Source: Sparassis latifolia
Lineage: Eukaryota; Basidiomycota; Agaricomycetes; Polyporales; Sparassidaceae
DNA: 64,000 nucleotides
Reading direction: 5' to 3'
Assembly (NCBI GenBank): GCA_018466975.1
Contig: CM031555.1
Coordinates: forward strand, 744,001-808,000
In this document: in pieces, positions 11,617 through 24,204 of the stretch
Position numbering within the stretch: position 1 is the stretch's first letter
Layout of the letters: each line of letters starts with the position of its first letter
The notes under the pieces: generated by a model
Databases searched by the model: none
What the model saw: only the letters and a program-made list of their open reading frames with translations
Told to the model about the DNA's origin: nothing
Translations under genes and position numbers: made by a program

Positions 11617-14600
11617 CTAAATCGCACGCGGAGGCACTCGGCCGCGGCCCTTCACATTTACCCCCGTCCCATATATCTGCGCCAGAAGCCCAAGCACACC
11701 CCCGTCCTCTAGCTCGTCCTCCTCCTGTGATTGCGACTGCCCCACAGACGGCTGTCCTCTGTGTGTATCGCCCACTACATATGACTCCCCCAACGCACTA
11801 CTCACCTCTTCCACCTCCTCTGGTATCGGCTCCGCTCCCACATTAGTCGCAGCGCCGGATATGACGCTCCCTTGCGAATCTCCCAGCACCGCAGTCTGTG
11901 CCATTTCCGCTCCAAGCATGCTAGACTGGAAGATCGACGATGCCGCTGGCCCGACAGGACGCGTGCTCTGCATGAGTACACTGCCTCGCCGCCGCGCCAT
12001 CTGGCTCTGCCTGAGCGCGCGCTCGTATTCACGAGCCTTGTCCGCTGGTCCCACCTCTGGTTGTACCGTGGCGTCAAGGGTAACGGCAGGGACTACGTTC
12101 GCAGCGTTGTTTGCTTCTGAGCCTCGTCGGAGGAATCGCCGGCGACCAAGGCCAATGGGATGTGCGGCGCTGAAATCTGCCATGCGACTGAGATAGAGCG
12201 ATCCCGTTGGGTCTGCTGGCATCCACTCTGGATGCGCGGCCTGTGTAATATTTTTAGCACAACTTTAGTTACGATCTGGGGCATAGTCCGAACCTTGAAA
12301 TTCAGGAAGCTCTTCTCCATCTTGCCCTCCTTCGACATAAGCCGCTCGTCGTTCACCTTCGTCGGGGCACCGAACTGAATGAGCTGCAATTAGTACCATA
12401 CAGAATATACGAGCGACCTTGTCACCGACCTTGATGTTGCCGTGCCGCTGGAAGTCGAACACGGCAAAGCTGCACACGTACCCAAGGCCATCGACATGGA
12501 CGGTGAACTCGCGGAAAAAGTCGACGATAGCGGGTGCACAAGGGGGGAGGGAGTACCATAGCACGAGCGGTGTGAGAATCACGGAGAGCAGCTCCTGGGC
12601 AAAGATCATGATCTTCATTGCGAATAGCTGGCCGAATTCCTCATGCACCTACGACGCGATCGTAAGCATCTTCATAGCTCTGGAGACGTGCTGACGTACC
12701 TTCTTCGAATGCAGCTGGTCCTTCCATTCGTCTGGCATGTAATGCGTATACTGCACTACCTCTATCATGAGCAGCTCCGGATCAAACACCATGTTATCCT
12801 CGGGAATCATGCCTCGTGCGACGGCGAGGAGTGACGCAAAGACGGTCAGGTAGAATAGCACTGTGTGATGAGGTGTGATTTCGAAGGAAAGGAACCGATC
12901 AGGGTCAATGACAGAGGACAGCAGGAGAACAGCAGCGAAAGAGCCAGCTATGAAAGCCACAAAGCTAAACAGTGCAAGTCGTCCATGAGCGTATGCACGT
13001 AAGATCAAGTGGCATAATGCTCACCGGACTATGATCGTCACTTTCTCGTTCGGGAACTGACCGATGTACATACTCGCCGCTGGGTACGATTCGTTCAGTC
13101 TGCGCTTGAACAGGTGTGGCAACTCGTTGAACTCGCGGAACTTCCATTGAGCGAAGGGCGTATAACGTCGGCCTCCAATATTAGAGGGATTCTTGTGATA
13201 TTCCTAGAAACCGACATAAGTACTGCTCTGCATGCAAAAGTGTTTTTTTTTTCACCTCAAAATATCGGAAGAACGAGTACATAAGGAGGTAGAGAACGAT
13301 AAATGGCGCAAAGATGGCGTTCAAGATGCCCATAAAGATCAAGCGTCTTCGCAGACTGAAATACATCACAATATCAGTTGGAAAGATCAGTGGCAATTGA
13401 GCAATACGCACCCCTCAATCAGTGCCGACCTGTTCTTCGACTTCAGGAATACCTTCCTGACGCGTCCACTGGTATCGAATAAATATTCCATCAGACAGAA
13501 TCGTAGGTTCCACTCCAGCGCCGTAGTTAGTGTGCGGCCCTTCCCATCTTCTGGTGCGCCAACGAAGCGTTTCAACATTGGCGGAAGCGGCACGCGAAGG
13601 TCTAATAGTTCCTTATTAAACAATGCAATAAGGTAATTCTCCTGACGCATGATACGATTTGCAACGTCGTGAGCATCGAGCTTCGCTGTGATTGATTGTG
13701 CTGCGGATGTTGAAGAAATGGCCGTCAGTGGATTGTCTTCCCGAATTGCGCCGATGCGCCGCACTATCTCTGGCCAAGAAATCGTCTGGATGTCTGCCTG
13801 AGGAAATAGAATGACGTGAGGCTGAAAGATGAATTGGAGCTAGTCGCAGGACCTACGTCTGGTATATGCAGAAGGTGGGTGTAGAAACTGTACATGTCTA
13901 CGAGTCGCATTATACCAAGGACATATGTGGCTGTCTGCCAGACGAAGAAGGCGGTGAACAGGATGAAGAAAATGAGCGTGAAGCCTGAGAACCTGCGTTC
14001 GCGTCAGAAAACTATTATTCAGAGTATGTACGTTGCGCACCTGGACACACAGCGGTCAACAATGACTTCCGATAATCGATTAACTTTGTCATGGCGGACC
14101 CGCGAATAGTCCACACAACCTAGAAGAAACGTCGAGAATCCAATAACAAACCCAACTGTGCTATGCATGACGTTAGTCCAGAATTCAGTCACATGAAGAG
14201 GGTACACAAAGGGATGATTACCAACAGAAGGTTGAGTCCGCGGGATAATGCGATACTGTAGATCCCCTTCCCCTCATAATAGTAGTATGCCTCCTGCAGG
14301 AACGCGTCAAGGTTATAGACGTTGACCCAATTCCACAATGCACGTTCGTGCGCGTCTAGCCCGCGCATACGTCTCTGTGGCGGTTCACGTAGAGGTTCCG
14401 AAGGTGTCTCCTCCTCTGCGTTCATCTCAGAGGGTCTGGGAGGTGCAGACAGTTGAGTAGCACGTATAGCGGTAGTGGGCAAGATCGGTGGTGTGTTCTT
14501 CCGCGATGTAGAATACAATGGCTGCCTCCGCATTTCCTTCGCCTTGCCTTTAGCACTCACGAGAGGAGACTGTGATCTGCGCACCCCAGGCGATGCAGCT

Positions 14601-15001
14601 TCAATCATCAAGTTCTGTGGCTCCTCGTCCGACGATTCCTCGTCATGTTTCGGGTCATCCTGCCGGATGTTCGGCCTGAGCACCTTCATCTCAGACGTGT
14701 CTCCACTCCACCCTACTCGTCTGCGCCCATGCGGATTGCTAGTGCTGTGGAATATCGTGCTGCGGTTCGCATGGCCTGCCTCGAGGTCTCCATCCTCGTT
14801 CGTGTTCTCATTCTCCTCCTCCTCTTCCTCTAGAACAGATTGATTCGTTTGCATATAACCCTGATAAGCGCGCCCCATAGGGTTGAGCATGTGAAGGAAA
14901 GGCCGTGAGCTGCTCCCGCCAGAATATATGGACTGAGAACCATGCATTGATCGTGAGGACATGGGGCGGCTACTTGAAGGTGCTGGGGGTGACTTCGACA
15001 T
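11617..15001 (-). CDS. ATG9: Autophagy-related lipid scramblase ATG9
   Basis: Ten exons in phase: 14226-15001, 14041-14160, 13857-13992, 13412-13797, 13256-13355, 13025-13203, 12700-12964, 12430-12648, 12294-12383, 11617-12240; about 964 aa. The acidic, Ser-rich cytosolic N-terminus is followed by family signatures [118 protein letters not shown] and [20 protein letters not shown]. Four to five hydrophobic segments are visible. ATG9 is the only multispanning membrane protein of the core autophagy machinery. It travels in Golgi-derived vesicles and equilibrates phospholipids while the phagophore grows. The start was placed at 15001 (MSKSPPAP); an upstream in-frame ATG at 15073 would add 24 residues. 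Several donors are gttnnn rather than gtrngt. Confidence 0.95.
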
Positions 15002-15358
15002 GGCTTCAGGAGTGCACGCAAGCGGCCAGCTGCGCCTGGGTGCGTGTAGTAGATGAGTGGGAGCACTAGTCAAGCCAGCTGCAGGTCAGGAGCACTTGCA
15101 AGGATGCCACGAGGTCTGCGTGAACTCATTCGGGTGTGTTTTCGGACGTAACCATGACTTTTACATTTTGCATTTTGCACAGGCAGCCTAGTAACAAGAA
15201 GTTAAGTAGCGTACAGTTGGGGTTAAGTTAAATTGTCATCAAGGCACGGTTGTAGGTTATCTGATAAATCATAATCGCCATCAAACGCCAAGAGCCGCCC
15301 AGCTGCAGCTCGCTCGTCCGTGACAGATTGCTTCTTGCCTCGTACCGTATACCCACTA
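15002..15358. other. Shared promoter region between ATG9 and the arrestin gene
   Basis: Roughly 360 bp between two head-to-head starts, containing a cattttgcattttgcac near-repeat at about 15163-15180. No clear transcription factor site was assigned. Confidence 0.5.
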
Positions 15359-18300
15359 ATGTCTCAGGCAAAGCTGTAAGGTTCTTGGTGCCCCGCTGTC
15401 TTGCCAATTGACCCATATGTAATTCTCAGAACTCTACGGCCTCCGCCAAACATCGATTTCGTGCAGGGTACGCTCCATTTCAGGCCTTTCCGGACGCTGC
15501 ACCGTGTGCAGCAAGGGTTCACATATCCGCAACAGGTTATCCTGGAATCCCTCCTGGTCCACCTGACCGCCCTCAAGCTGCAGTGAAAGGTGTACGTGTT
15601 TAGCAGCTCGCCGGGTTTGCAGTCATCTCACCAGACTTTGCTTCCAAATAGGCGATCGAAGTGCGAGTCGGTCCTCAGGGCGTCAAGGCAAAATGGGTCC
15701 GCATCGAGCTCAGGAAGGTGGAGACACTACCTGGAGGTGGGGTTGCGAACACGTTCTTTGACCCCGTGGGCCAGAGTCCCATCAATGTATGGCAGTCAGG
15801 CGAAGAATATGGGATATTGCATACCGTATGTCTCGTTTCTTCGCATACCTTAGCTGGCGCTCAGGCTAGTGTTTTATACAGCAAGACTTTCCGTTCTACA
15901 TCCGCATTCCGGAGTCTATCCCGCCTAGTATAGCTCTGGAGAAGGGCGGTAAGTTCTGCTAGCCGGTTCGGGTTGCGGGTATTGATGTGGAAGTTTTGGA
16001 CAGCGGGTATCAAGTACGAGTTGATTGCTGCGGTGTGTATCAAGGGGAAGAGGTTAGCACCTCCTAGCACCTAATCAATGCAGCTAACGTCTCAGCTGCA
16101 TCCAGAGGATTGCTTCGTCGTGACAAGCCTGTCGTCGCTGCCACTTCTTCCCAAATTATCATCGACAAGCACGAATTGCACTCTACTTGGCCTGTTTACT
16201 CGCAACCAGAGTCGCGGAGCCACACGCAGGATGGGGTAACGCTTACTGTTGACCGTTCGCACACATGCTATGGGCCAGGCGACCGTATCATCGTAATGGC
16301 GACAGTGAAGTCTGACGGCCTTCATACTGTCATTCTTCGCGGTTTCGAGTTCACCTTGCGCGAGACTACCGTGTTTCGCGCAAGTCCACATACCCATGGT
16401 AAGAAGGGTGCACCGCAGGTGAAAGTTGCGAGCATCGGAGAGCAGAAGGTGCCCGTGAATGTGACCCTGTATGGTGGTACGCAACATAAGGCGGAGCTAA
16501 CCGCCGTCATACCCCCTCACCATACCTCTGCCACTTTGAACGCAGCAAGACACATTGATATCACATACAACCTGATCGTCAAGGCTCTGATGGGCACCGG
16601 TCAACCCGTTGTACTTGATCTCCCGGTGATCGTGTCAAATTGGCCAAGGTTTGTTGCCGTGTTTGCCGTCGTGTTCTCTCTTCCTCACTGAGTCCTCGTA
16701 TAGAACTGTATCGCAGGAAGCAATGAGGTACTATATAGTCTTGTACGTATGGGTGCCAAGATACTCACCATTTACGCAGGCGGATTGGCACTGCCCCCAA
16801 CGTCTCTTTACCAGGGCACACCGGCACGCTTCACATACAGCCGGAATTGCCCTCCTCACCACCAGCCTTGCAGGTGTCTCAGTCTATCATCTCGATCACA
16901 CCCCAGGCCAACATTGTAATCTCGGCCCAACCTCACCCATATAGTAGCTCGGAGAAAGCAGTCAGACCGGCAACTACAGGCTCCACTAGCAGACCAGCTC
17001 TCGGTCAGTTCAATACCGCGCCAACGTCTCTTACGAACGGCTACGCAGGAAAGACTGATGAATTTGGGATGACAAAGAGCTCAAGCATCGAGAACAGCTC
17101 GCGCGATAATGCCAGCTCCCAGGGGAGTAGTTATGACGCGCAGACAATTGGTGGTACTGGCTTTGGCCGCTCCGCTGCTAACTCCGTGAGCTCTCGAACA
17201 CCTGGCCCGCATGGGAATGACGCTCCAGCCGCTCGTCCTCGCAACAATAGTGCCAGGGCGGTAGGTGCCGGGAGTAGATTGACGGTAGCGAATTTGAATG
17301 ATCAGGAGATCGAAGAACATACGAAAGCGGAACGTATGCACGGAAGACAGGCTTCTCTATCATCAACTCCAACTCCGAGGACACCTCCGGCGGAAGGACT
17401 GCGCGCTCAATGGCTTTCTGCCGAAGACGAGAAACGACGACTCTATGAGACTGCTATCGCCAACGTCGAGCGAGTGCAAGGCAATGTGATCCATGCGCGC
17501 AGTATGACCGATGTATGTCCATTCTTTGAACTTGATTATGCTTGATTGACATTTCAGTATGAGAAGCATGCACCGTCCGATGCAAGTTCTACTCCGCCGT
17601 TAAGCAGCACGACGGCGAAGTCGGGTCCATGGCCAACCGCCGAGGACGAGAAGACTCGGCTGTTCAATCAGGCTCAGGCGGCTGTCTTGCGTACCCGAGG
17701 CTTGGTCAGCTCTCCTAGTGCTTCTTCTGTATCATCTGGTCATGGACGAAACGGTTCACTCAACGGTTCACAATCCTGGATGGCTCCTACTTCCGGGTCG
17801 CATGGTCAGATGAGATCAGCAACATATAGCCCTCCAGGAACCGCCAACTCGTCCTCTGCATCGCGTCAATCAGCAGCTGTGAAAACTGCTGCGCTTCATT
17901 ACGCTTCTGCTGAAGATGAGAAAGCAGCTCTCCGTCGATATCACGAAGCAAAGGCTGCAGTGGATCGCACGCAAGGTGCAGCTTATGGTATCGTGTCACC
18001 AACTCCCCCATCTGCACCTATATCATACGACGCTCTTTACCTTTCAAATACACCAAAGCCTAGCTCGTCGCTATCTGCCCCGGTGGTAAACGGTTCGACA
18101 CCGCCATTCGTTCCATCCTCAACTCAATCCTCGCATCCATCCGATGAGGGCCGGCGCGCGTACGAGGCACAAAATGCCGCGAGGACGCCAAATGTTACCC
18201 GCATCAGTTCGATTGGCACCGCAGGCTTCACGCTGACCACGCTCGACCAGCCCTCGACAACCGGTGCCGCCGCTGAGAAGGAGAAGCTCCGCAGGAAGTT

Positions 18301-18844
18301 TGAGGCCCAGGATACTGCCGCGCTGACTTCGGGACCGCCAGCGCCGCCTCCTCGCTACGGCGCACCGCCTCCCACGCCTCCTCCTTCACAGGGATCACGT
18401 CCAACACCCACCCCGCCACGATCGCCGCCCGTATCACCGCATGCCAGCGGCTCTCGGCCAATGACTGCTGTAGAGGAGAAGGCAAGACTGAGGGCGATGT
18501 ACGAAGCTAGTGATCAGGGCGCCCGACCAAACGACATGTCTTCCTACCCATCCCCGCCTCCCACTGGCGTCCACAGGCATGACGAATCCGCTTTTGGGGC
18601 GTCGGCCGCACCACCGCCTCTCCTGCCACGCCCTCCGAAAGAATATATTCAGGAGACACAGGAGGAAGACATCCGTACCTACGCTGAGATCGAAGCAATC
18701 GACAAGGATCCTGCGCGTGCAGGCCCCCAGAAAGCAGAGGTGCTGCTATCATCATTCAACGCAGGTCTAGTCGATTCTTATGGAAACCCCGTTCCCGCCC
18801 CGGGCCCGCCCCCGCCACTGCCCCCCAAGGTCCTGCTCGAGTGA
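15359..18844 (+). CDS. Alpha-arrestin-like protein with long repeat-bearing tail
   Basis: Ten exons in phase: 15359-15375, 15430-15467, 15536-15591, 15652-15825, 15882-15948, 16004-16052, 16106-16648, 16704-16727, 16780-17512, 17558-18844; about 995 aa. The N-terminal half reads as an arrestin fold: TLRPPPNIDFVQGYPGIPPG, VKAKWVRIELRKVETLPGG, QDFPFYIRIPESIPPSIALE, IKYELIAAVCIKGKRG, PGDRIIVMATVKSDG and HIDITYNLIVKALMG. The C-terminal 600 residues are Ser/Pro-rich and disordered. They contain five spaced copies of an AEDEK-type helix: SAEDEKRRLYETA, TAEDEKTRLFNQA, SAEDEKAALRRYHEA, AAEKEKLRRKFEA and TAVEEKARLRAMYEA. There is also a proline-rich stretch near 18340-18450 (nt). Alpha-arrestins usually link membrane transporters to Rsp5/Nedd4 ubiquitin ligases. 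I did not see clear PPxY motifs, so the partner is uncertain. Confidence 0.82.
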
Positions 18845-18988
18845 CGGGTTGTGAGATATATATGTGTTACTCATATATCGGGCTCATGCATTCGCAGATC
18901 TCAGCATCAGGGTTATCCCTAGGAGTACACTCACTACATGTAAATATCGCTACAGTTACATCTCTAATTATCTGGAGGAAGTATTTAT

Positions 18989-21173
18989 CTATCGCTTGCG
19001 CTTCACCTTGGGCACTGTCATCGAAATGTCCGCCTTCTGCTGTGGAATCGACAGATCCGCCATGTCCAGCTTGCGCTTGTACCCGCCGTTCGTGGGCTTT
19101 AAGTCAGGTGAATGCGGGGGAAGAGGCGACGCTGTGTCCGAAACCTCGTCGAGGAACGCGGTGAGCTGCTCCGTCGATGCGTCGCCAACCTTCGTCCCGT
19201 CAATTTCTGTCGAGGGATCGTACCGGCCCGTCACGTCGGGGTATTCTCCGCCGCCAGCATTGATCCCGCTCAGCAGCGCATCGAGGAAGAGGTCAGACGA
19301 CGGGTCGTCGTGCGGCTCGAGGCCCGACAGCGTCGGCCTGTCCATTGGGATTCCGGTCGATGTCGACGCGACGTTATTGTGTGGTGGCTCGTCATTGTGC
19401 AGCAGCTCGTCCTGGTCGTGTGCCTGGGGAACGATGCTGTGGGGATCAATGCCGAGATTCTGAATGAGCGAATTTAAGCTCGTCTGCAGTACGTCCATGT
19501 CCGCCTCGATCTCCGCAGCGTCCCTGTACGTCCTTTGCAGCCGTTGGGCATCGTCGAGTAATGGCCCCAGCGACGGCGCGTCGTTCTGCAGCTGTGGGCC
19601 GAGCAGCGGGAGCGACGGGTGGGGCGCAGGCGGAATATCTGGCCGGTAGCGAGAGTAGTCATTCTGGTTAGGATCGTACTGCATCACCTGAGACGACGGT
19701 CCGTAGTATCCTGTCGATGGACTAGACGGTCCCCGCATTGGGTGGTTCTGCTGCGACGCGAGCATTTGCATCAGCCGCTGCATCTGGTCGGGAGAGTTCA
19801 GCATCTGCTGGATCGCAGCCTGCCATAGCCCATCGGATTGACTCGGCGGAGGTGTGAAAGAAGTCAACGCTGACGGCGAGAGGGTACTTTCTTGAGGCTG
19901 AGGGCACCCGTCCGGTGTAGGCACCTCGGTGGAGGTGAGGTTGGACGAGTTCGAGCCCGAGTTCGGGCCGGACGCGGTCGGACTCCTCGACAGCATGTCC
20001 GGGCGAATCGAGGTGTGGGAGATATAGGTAGCAGGTGAATCGAGAGATACGGGGGAAAACGCGGCCGAAGACGCAATGGACTGGGATTGCTCGTCGATGG
20101 CTGCTATTTGGTCTACCACAACTTGCGAATAAGATGTGAGTAGCGCAAGGAGGAGAGGAGGCTCACCGATGGGGAAAAGGTGTCGGGCGTCATGGTCCGA
20201 TTGTGGTGTCTGCACGCTCCCTCGATCATCCTCACCGACATCTGCAGCCTTCCCCTTCGGCCTGCCGTCACTGATCATAAGTCTCTGACGCGCAACCGGG
20301 ACAACAGCACTTGGAGAACGTGAGCCGTCCTTGGGATCTGCGGAGTTGCCGAAGACGCCCGCGAGAAACTTGAGGATGCGGTTGATGGTATCTTGGTGCT
20401 TGTCGTGCCGTTGGCGGGTTATCTCTGCCTCCTTCCACAGCAGGTCGTTCGACTGCTTGAGCGCATTCAAATCGGCCGAGATGGCTTGCTGGTGCCGCTT
20501 GATAGCCTGTATGCCATGGACGACAGAGTTAATGTCCAGGACCTGCCCGGCGGAGAGCGTCCCGACCTGAGGGGCGACGTTGACGGTCTCATTATAATCC
20601 AGCTGGGCTTCATCGACATTGCCGTGGGTAGACTTTGTCTTGCGGGTGATGAAGGTGAGTAAATCTGGCTGGCCACGGCGGAAGTTGGGATGCTCGAAGT
20701 GCCAAGCTTCGGTGTCCGTGTCGCTCCTCAAGACGCCTTGCTGGAGGTGAGGAATTTTGTGAAATCCGTACATGTTTAGTTGCCGCACGAACGATGTAAA
20801 CTTCTGGTGCTTGAACCAGTGGCCGAGCACCTCCCTTGCAAACCGCTCATGGTTGAGGACTGCCGCGAGCGTCAGAGTCGGACCGGTGGGGAGAAAAAAA
20901 GGATAAACTGACCGTAGAACGAATCACCATCATCGGACCAGCGTATCAGCTCATCAGTCTTGGGGTCATTGACGATTCTGGGGACGGAGTGACGTGAGGT
21001 AGTCTTACCGCGACGGGAGTGCACGAAACTCACTCGTAGAGTTTTTGGAGAAAGGGAGCGACAATGAGGCGGGTAGCTTTGTTGAGATTTGTGGAGTCGA
21101 TATTGAGGGTGCGCGCGAGCGCGACTTGTTTGTCGAGTGACATGGGACGAGAGTGAGGACGAATCTTGGCCAT
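18989..21173 (-). CDS. HSF1: Heat shock transcription factor
   Basis: Exons 21034-21173, 20913-20977, 20167-20859 and 18989-20121, about 676 aa. The last intron (20122-20166) is 45 nt and in frame, so it may be retained as 15 extra residues. The DNA-binding domain is split over three exons: LIVAPFLQKLYE, NDPKTDELIRWSDDGDSFYV and LNHERFAREVLGHWFKHQKF, then FTSFVRQLNMYGFHKIPH, the recognition helix. A hydrophobic heptad coiled coil (HR-A/B, about residues 185-260; VLDINSVVHGIQAIKRHQ, LWKEAEITRQRHDKHQDTI) provides trimerisation. The rest is a Gln/Ser/Pro-rich activation region ending in a basic KVKRKR that may be a nuclear signal. HSF trimers bind nGAAn repeats and induce chaperone genes. The first ATG at 21173 was used; MSLDKQ (21143) is an alternative. 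Divergent to pyruvate dehydrogenase E1 alpha across 393 bp. Confidence 0.94.
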
Positions 21174-21566
21174 GCAGCTGCGATATCATGCCCGAGCGTC
21201 TTTCCGTTACGCTTGCCATTACGACACCCCCGCCACAATGACAACAACAATCAACAGTCGATTCCTCCACTTTCGTTGTCGCTGCACCGGCAAAACCAAA
21301 ACACAACGCCTCAGTTCTCGTATTCTCCTTGTATTTCCTGGAATTATCGTAGAAATTTAGCTGCAGGAAAAGCCTCTTTAGCCACAAGCGCAACAGCCGT
21401 CAACAATGACATCGCGTCTTAGTGTGACCGCGTGTCATCAAAAAAGGAAATGAGTGACCGATTCTCGCCGAAGCGGGATGCCGGCACGCGTCTCCGTGGA
21501 TTTTGGGAGTCCCCAACTCGAGCTCGACCGACACGTCGCAGTCTCCCTTCTGCTCCTCCACCAGCC
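21174..21566. promoter_or_regulatory. Bidirectional promoter of HSF and PDH E1 alpha
   Basis: The 393 bp between the two start codons must carry both promoters. A TTCCTGGAA motif sits at about 21337-21345. Its inverted GAA blocks are spaced by three rather than two bases, so it is not a canonical heat shock element. No other site was assigned. Confidence 0.5.
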
Positions 21567-23169
21567 ATGGCCTCCCTCGCTCGGTTGCGGTCTGCTCTTC
21601 CCCGAAAACTCGTATGATCTTTGTTGCCGTTGTGCTCATCGTAATCTGACCCTCACCGCCCCGCAGCCGCCCTTCGTACGCGCCCTCCAGACAGCAGCAG
21701 ACAGCACGCAACTGCAGGAGGCTGCTTCGCATGACGAGCCTTTCAATGTCAAGCTTCACGACGACTCTTTTCGCGGCCACAACACCGACATCCCCAGCCT
21801 GGAGCTGGAGGTCCACAAGGACCAGCTCATCAACATGTACAGGCAGATGACGACCATACGCCGTATGGAGCAGGCAGCCGACGCGCTCTACAAGCAAAAG
21901 TTTATCCGTGGTTTCTGCCATCTTGCCATCGGCCAGGTGTGTATACTCGTTAGCTATCCCGCTTGCCTGACGTGTTCTTACTGTGGGAATATGCGTTAGG
22001 AAGCAGTCTCGGTCGGACTCACGCAAGCGCTCACCAATGAGGACCATATCATTACCTCGTACCGCTCGCATCCGTTCGCAATCCTTCGCGGAGGCACGGT
22101 CGTCGGTCTGATCGGCGAGCTGCTCGGCCGCGAAGGCGGCATATCCAAGGGTAAGGGCGGCTCCATGCACGTTTTCACGCAGTACTTCAAGGGTGGCCAT
22201 GGTATCGTCGGCGCTCAGGTCTCGCTTGGTACGGGCCTTGCTTTCTCTGCCAAATACCAAGAGCAGCCCATTGCGACCTTCACGATGTACGGCGATGGCG
22301 CAAGTAACCAAGGCCAGGTCGCCGAATCGTTCAACATGGTAATATTACTTTTTTTTCCATCATGTCCTCCAGACTGATAATTGTGCGCGCGACGATAGGC
22401 GAAATTGTGGAACCTGCCGTGCGTATATCTTTGCGAGAACAACAAGTACGGAATGGGTACCTCCGCCGAACGCAGCTCCGCGAACACGGAGTATTTCACT
22501 CGTGGTGATAAGATCCCTGGTATCCAGGTATGTCTTTCTCAATGATTCTCATATGCATCGAGACATCATCATATTTTCCGGCGTAGGCCAACGGAATGGA
22601 TATCATTGCTGTGTACCAGGCAGTGAAGCACGCGAAGAACTGGGTCCTCAACGGCAATGGCCCTCTCATTCTCGAACTTGTGACCTACCGCTACGGTGGT
22701 CACTCGTACGTCTCCCACTTTGCGATACCACATAATATAAAACTGACGCTCCGTGACTAACGCAGAATGTCTGACCCCGGCACCAGCTACCGTACGCGTG
22801 AAGAGGTCCAACGCATGCGCAGCACCCAGGACCCCATCCGCGGTCTACAGCACTACATCCAGGAGTGGGGCCTCGCATCGGAAGAGGATCTCAAGGTGCG
22901 TCCGCTGCTTCACCCTCGAATCAACTCATACACACTCTTGTTTGTATATGCAGGCGATTGACAAGGAGTCGAAGAATGAGGTCGATAAAGCTGTCGAAGA
23001 GGCGAAGAAGCTTGCAATCCCGCCCGCGGAGAACCTCTGGACTGATGTCTATGCCACCGGCTACGAGCCGCCGTACTTACGGGGTCGCGAGCGCGAGGAG
23101 GTGAGCATGCTCTGCTACTTTGCATAAAGTTGTTTGACGCTGATAGCGGCGCAGATTCACCGCTTCTGA
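21567..23169 (+). CDS. PDA1: Pyruvate dehydrogenase E1 component, alpha subunit (mitochondrial)
   Basis: Eight exons in phase: 21567-21611, 21667-21936, 22000-22338, 22399-22527, 22587-22705, 22766-22895, 22954-23100, 23155-23169; about 397 aa. The Arg-rich N-terminus ([15 protein letters not shown]) is a mitochondrial presequence. Landmarks are [48 protein letters not shown], the thiamine diphosphate motif [35 protein letters not shown] and the phosphorylation loop [17 protein letters not shown]. The last is the site inactivated by PDH kinase in relatives. With E1 beta it decarboxylates pyruvate in the mitochondrial matrix, feeding acetyl groups to E2. The final exon encodes only IHRF and a stop, as is common for this gene. 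Family length is about 400 aa. Confidence 0.97.
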
Positions 23170-23359
23170 TTGGGATGGGACGATAGATTATTGTAGTACC
23201 GGATAACTGTGCTTAGTCTGATCTCATGCTTCTGGTGCAACTCTGGAAGCTGTTGTTAAGCAGATGTAGTACTAATGCGGGAGTAGTGTGGATTGCGAAT
23301 GCACTTGTGGGGTCCAGAGTGTGAGTGCGATGTTGAGGCCGAGACAAGACTAGCACAAG

Positions 23360-24204
23360 TTATGACTCTGCTAAGGGCAGATTCACGACTGTGCCGTCAT
23401 CCGCTATGACTTTGAAGCGCACTGCAGGAGAGATGAGCGAGCATATCGTATCGCCGACAAGATGGAAGAAGGGCACTACGCACGGACGGTGAAGGGCTCC
23501 CCCTTAGCTTTCCGTATGCTCGTGAAGTAGAGCGTTCCTGCGCCTGCAACCAGCGTGAGCGCGATCACCTATCAAGGGAAGCAGAAGGCCAACCTTTATG
23601 GCCTTTCAGCCGGAAGCTCACGTCGACGTTCCCCTGCATGAGATATATCTGGCACGGCGGCGCATCCTCAACCACAGCGGCAAGTAAACAGACACGCCGG
23701 ACGCACCGCACCGCTGATCCACGGGTCGCCGTTGAGCCACCAGATGGGCTCGGGGCGGATCGCGTCGCCGAGGACGTCGCGCAGCTCCGGGCTCGCGCGC
23801 ACGGTGTCCATGAGCTGGCGGACCACGGAGCTCGAGAGCCTCTCCTGGTTCGCCGCGTACGCGAAGAAGGTCGCCCACGCGCCGACGCCGACGGCGCCGA
23901 ACGCGAGCAGCAGCGGCCATTTTCGCTGGCGCCGAGGAGCTCAGCGCGCGGGTGGGATGGAGGGGGTCGCGGGGCTCACCTGGAGAGGGGGAAGGTCCCG
24001 CGGGTGCGGGCGCGCGTAGTATTCGCGCGGCCGGGAGGGCGAGGAGAAGGTCTCGACCTGCGGGGGATCCTTGTGTTCCGGTCGAGGAGGCTCGCTGCTC
24101 GTCGTGAGGGCCCGATGCCACTTCAACGATGGCGACGGCGACTGTGCGCATATATGCGGGCGGGCGAGGGCGCCAGGACATCGTCTGACGAGAGTGTGCG
24201 ACAT
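23360..24204 (-). CDS. COA1: COA1-family cytochrome c oxidase assembly factor
   Basis: Exons 23980-24204, 23707-23925, 23594-23648, 23484-23543 and 23360-23421, about 206 aa. An Arg-rich presequence-like N-terminus (MSHTLVRRCPGALARPHIC) is followed by one transmembrane segment (WPLLLAFGAVGVGAWATFFAY). The conserved C-terminal domain follows: WWLNGDPWISGA, LMQGNVDVSFRLKGHKGAGT, LYFTSIRKAKGEPFTV and RFKVIADDGTVVNLPLAES. This arrangement matches COA1/DUF1783, an inner-membrane protein that helps newly made Cox1 join the cytochrome oxidase assembly line. The exon 2-3 junction has two possible acceptors. The one at 23649 keeps the IYLMQGN residues expected for the family. Tail to tail with PDA1 (190 bp apart). 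Confidence 0.88.

Noticed and set aside
18510..18770. ORFs with a His/Arg or Cys-rich look within the arrestin tail
   Set aside because: Alternative frames of the proline-rich exon; no independent support.
21337..21345. Heat shock element in the HSF promoter
   Set aside because: TTCCTGGAA has the wrong spacing between the TTC and GAA blocks and stands alone.
21400..22311. 303-codon minus-strand ORF over PDA1
   Set aside because: It crosses real PDA1 exons and introns in antisense. The + strand has all E1 alpha motifs.
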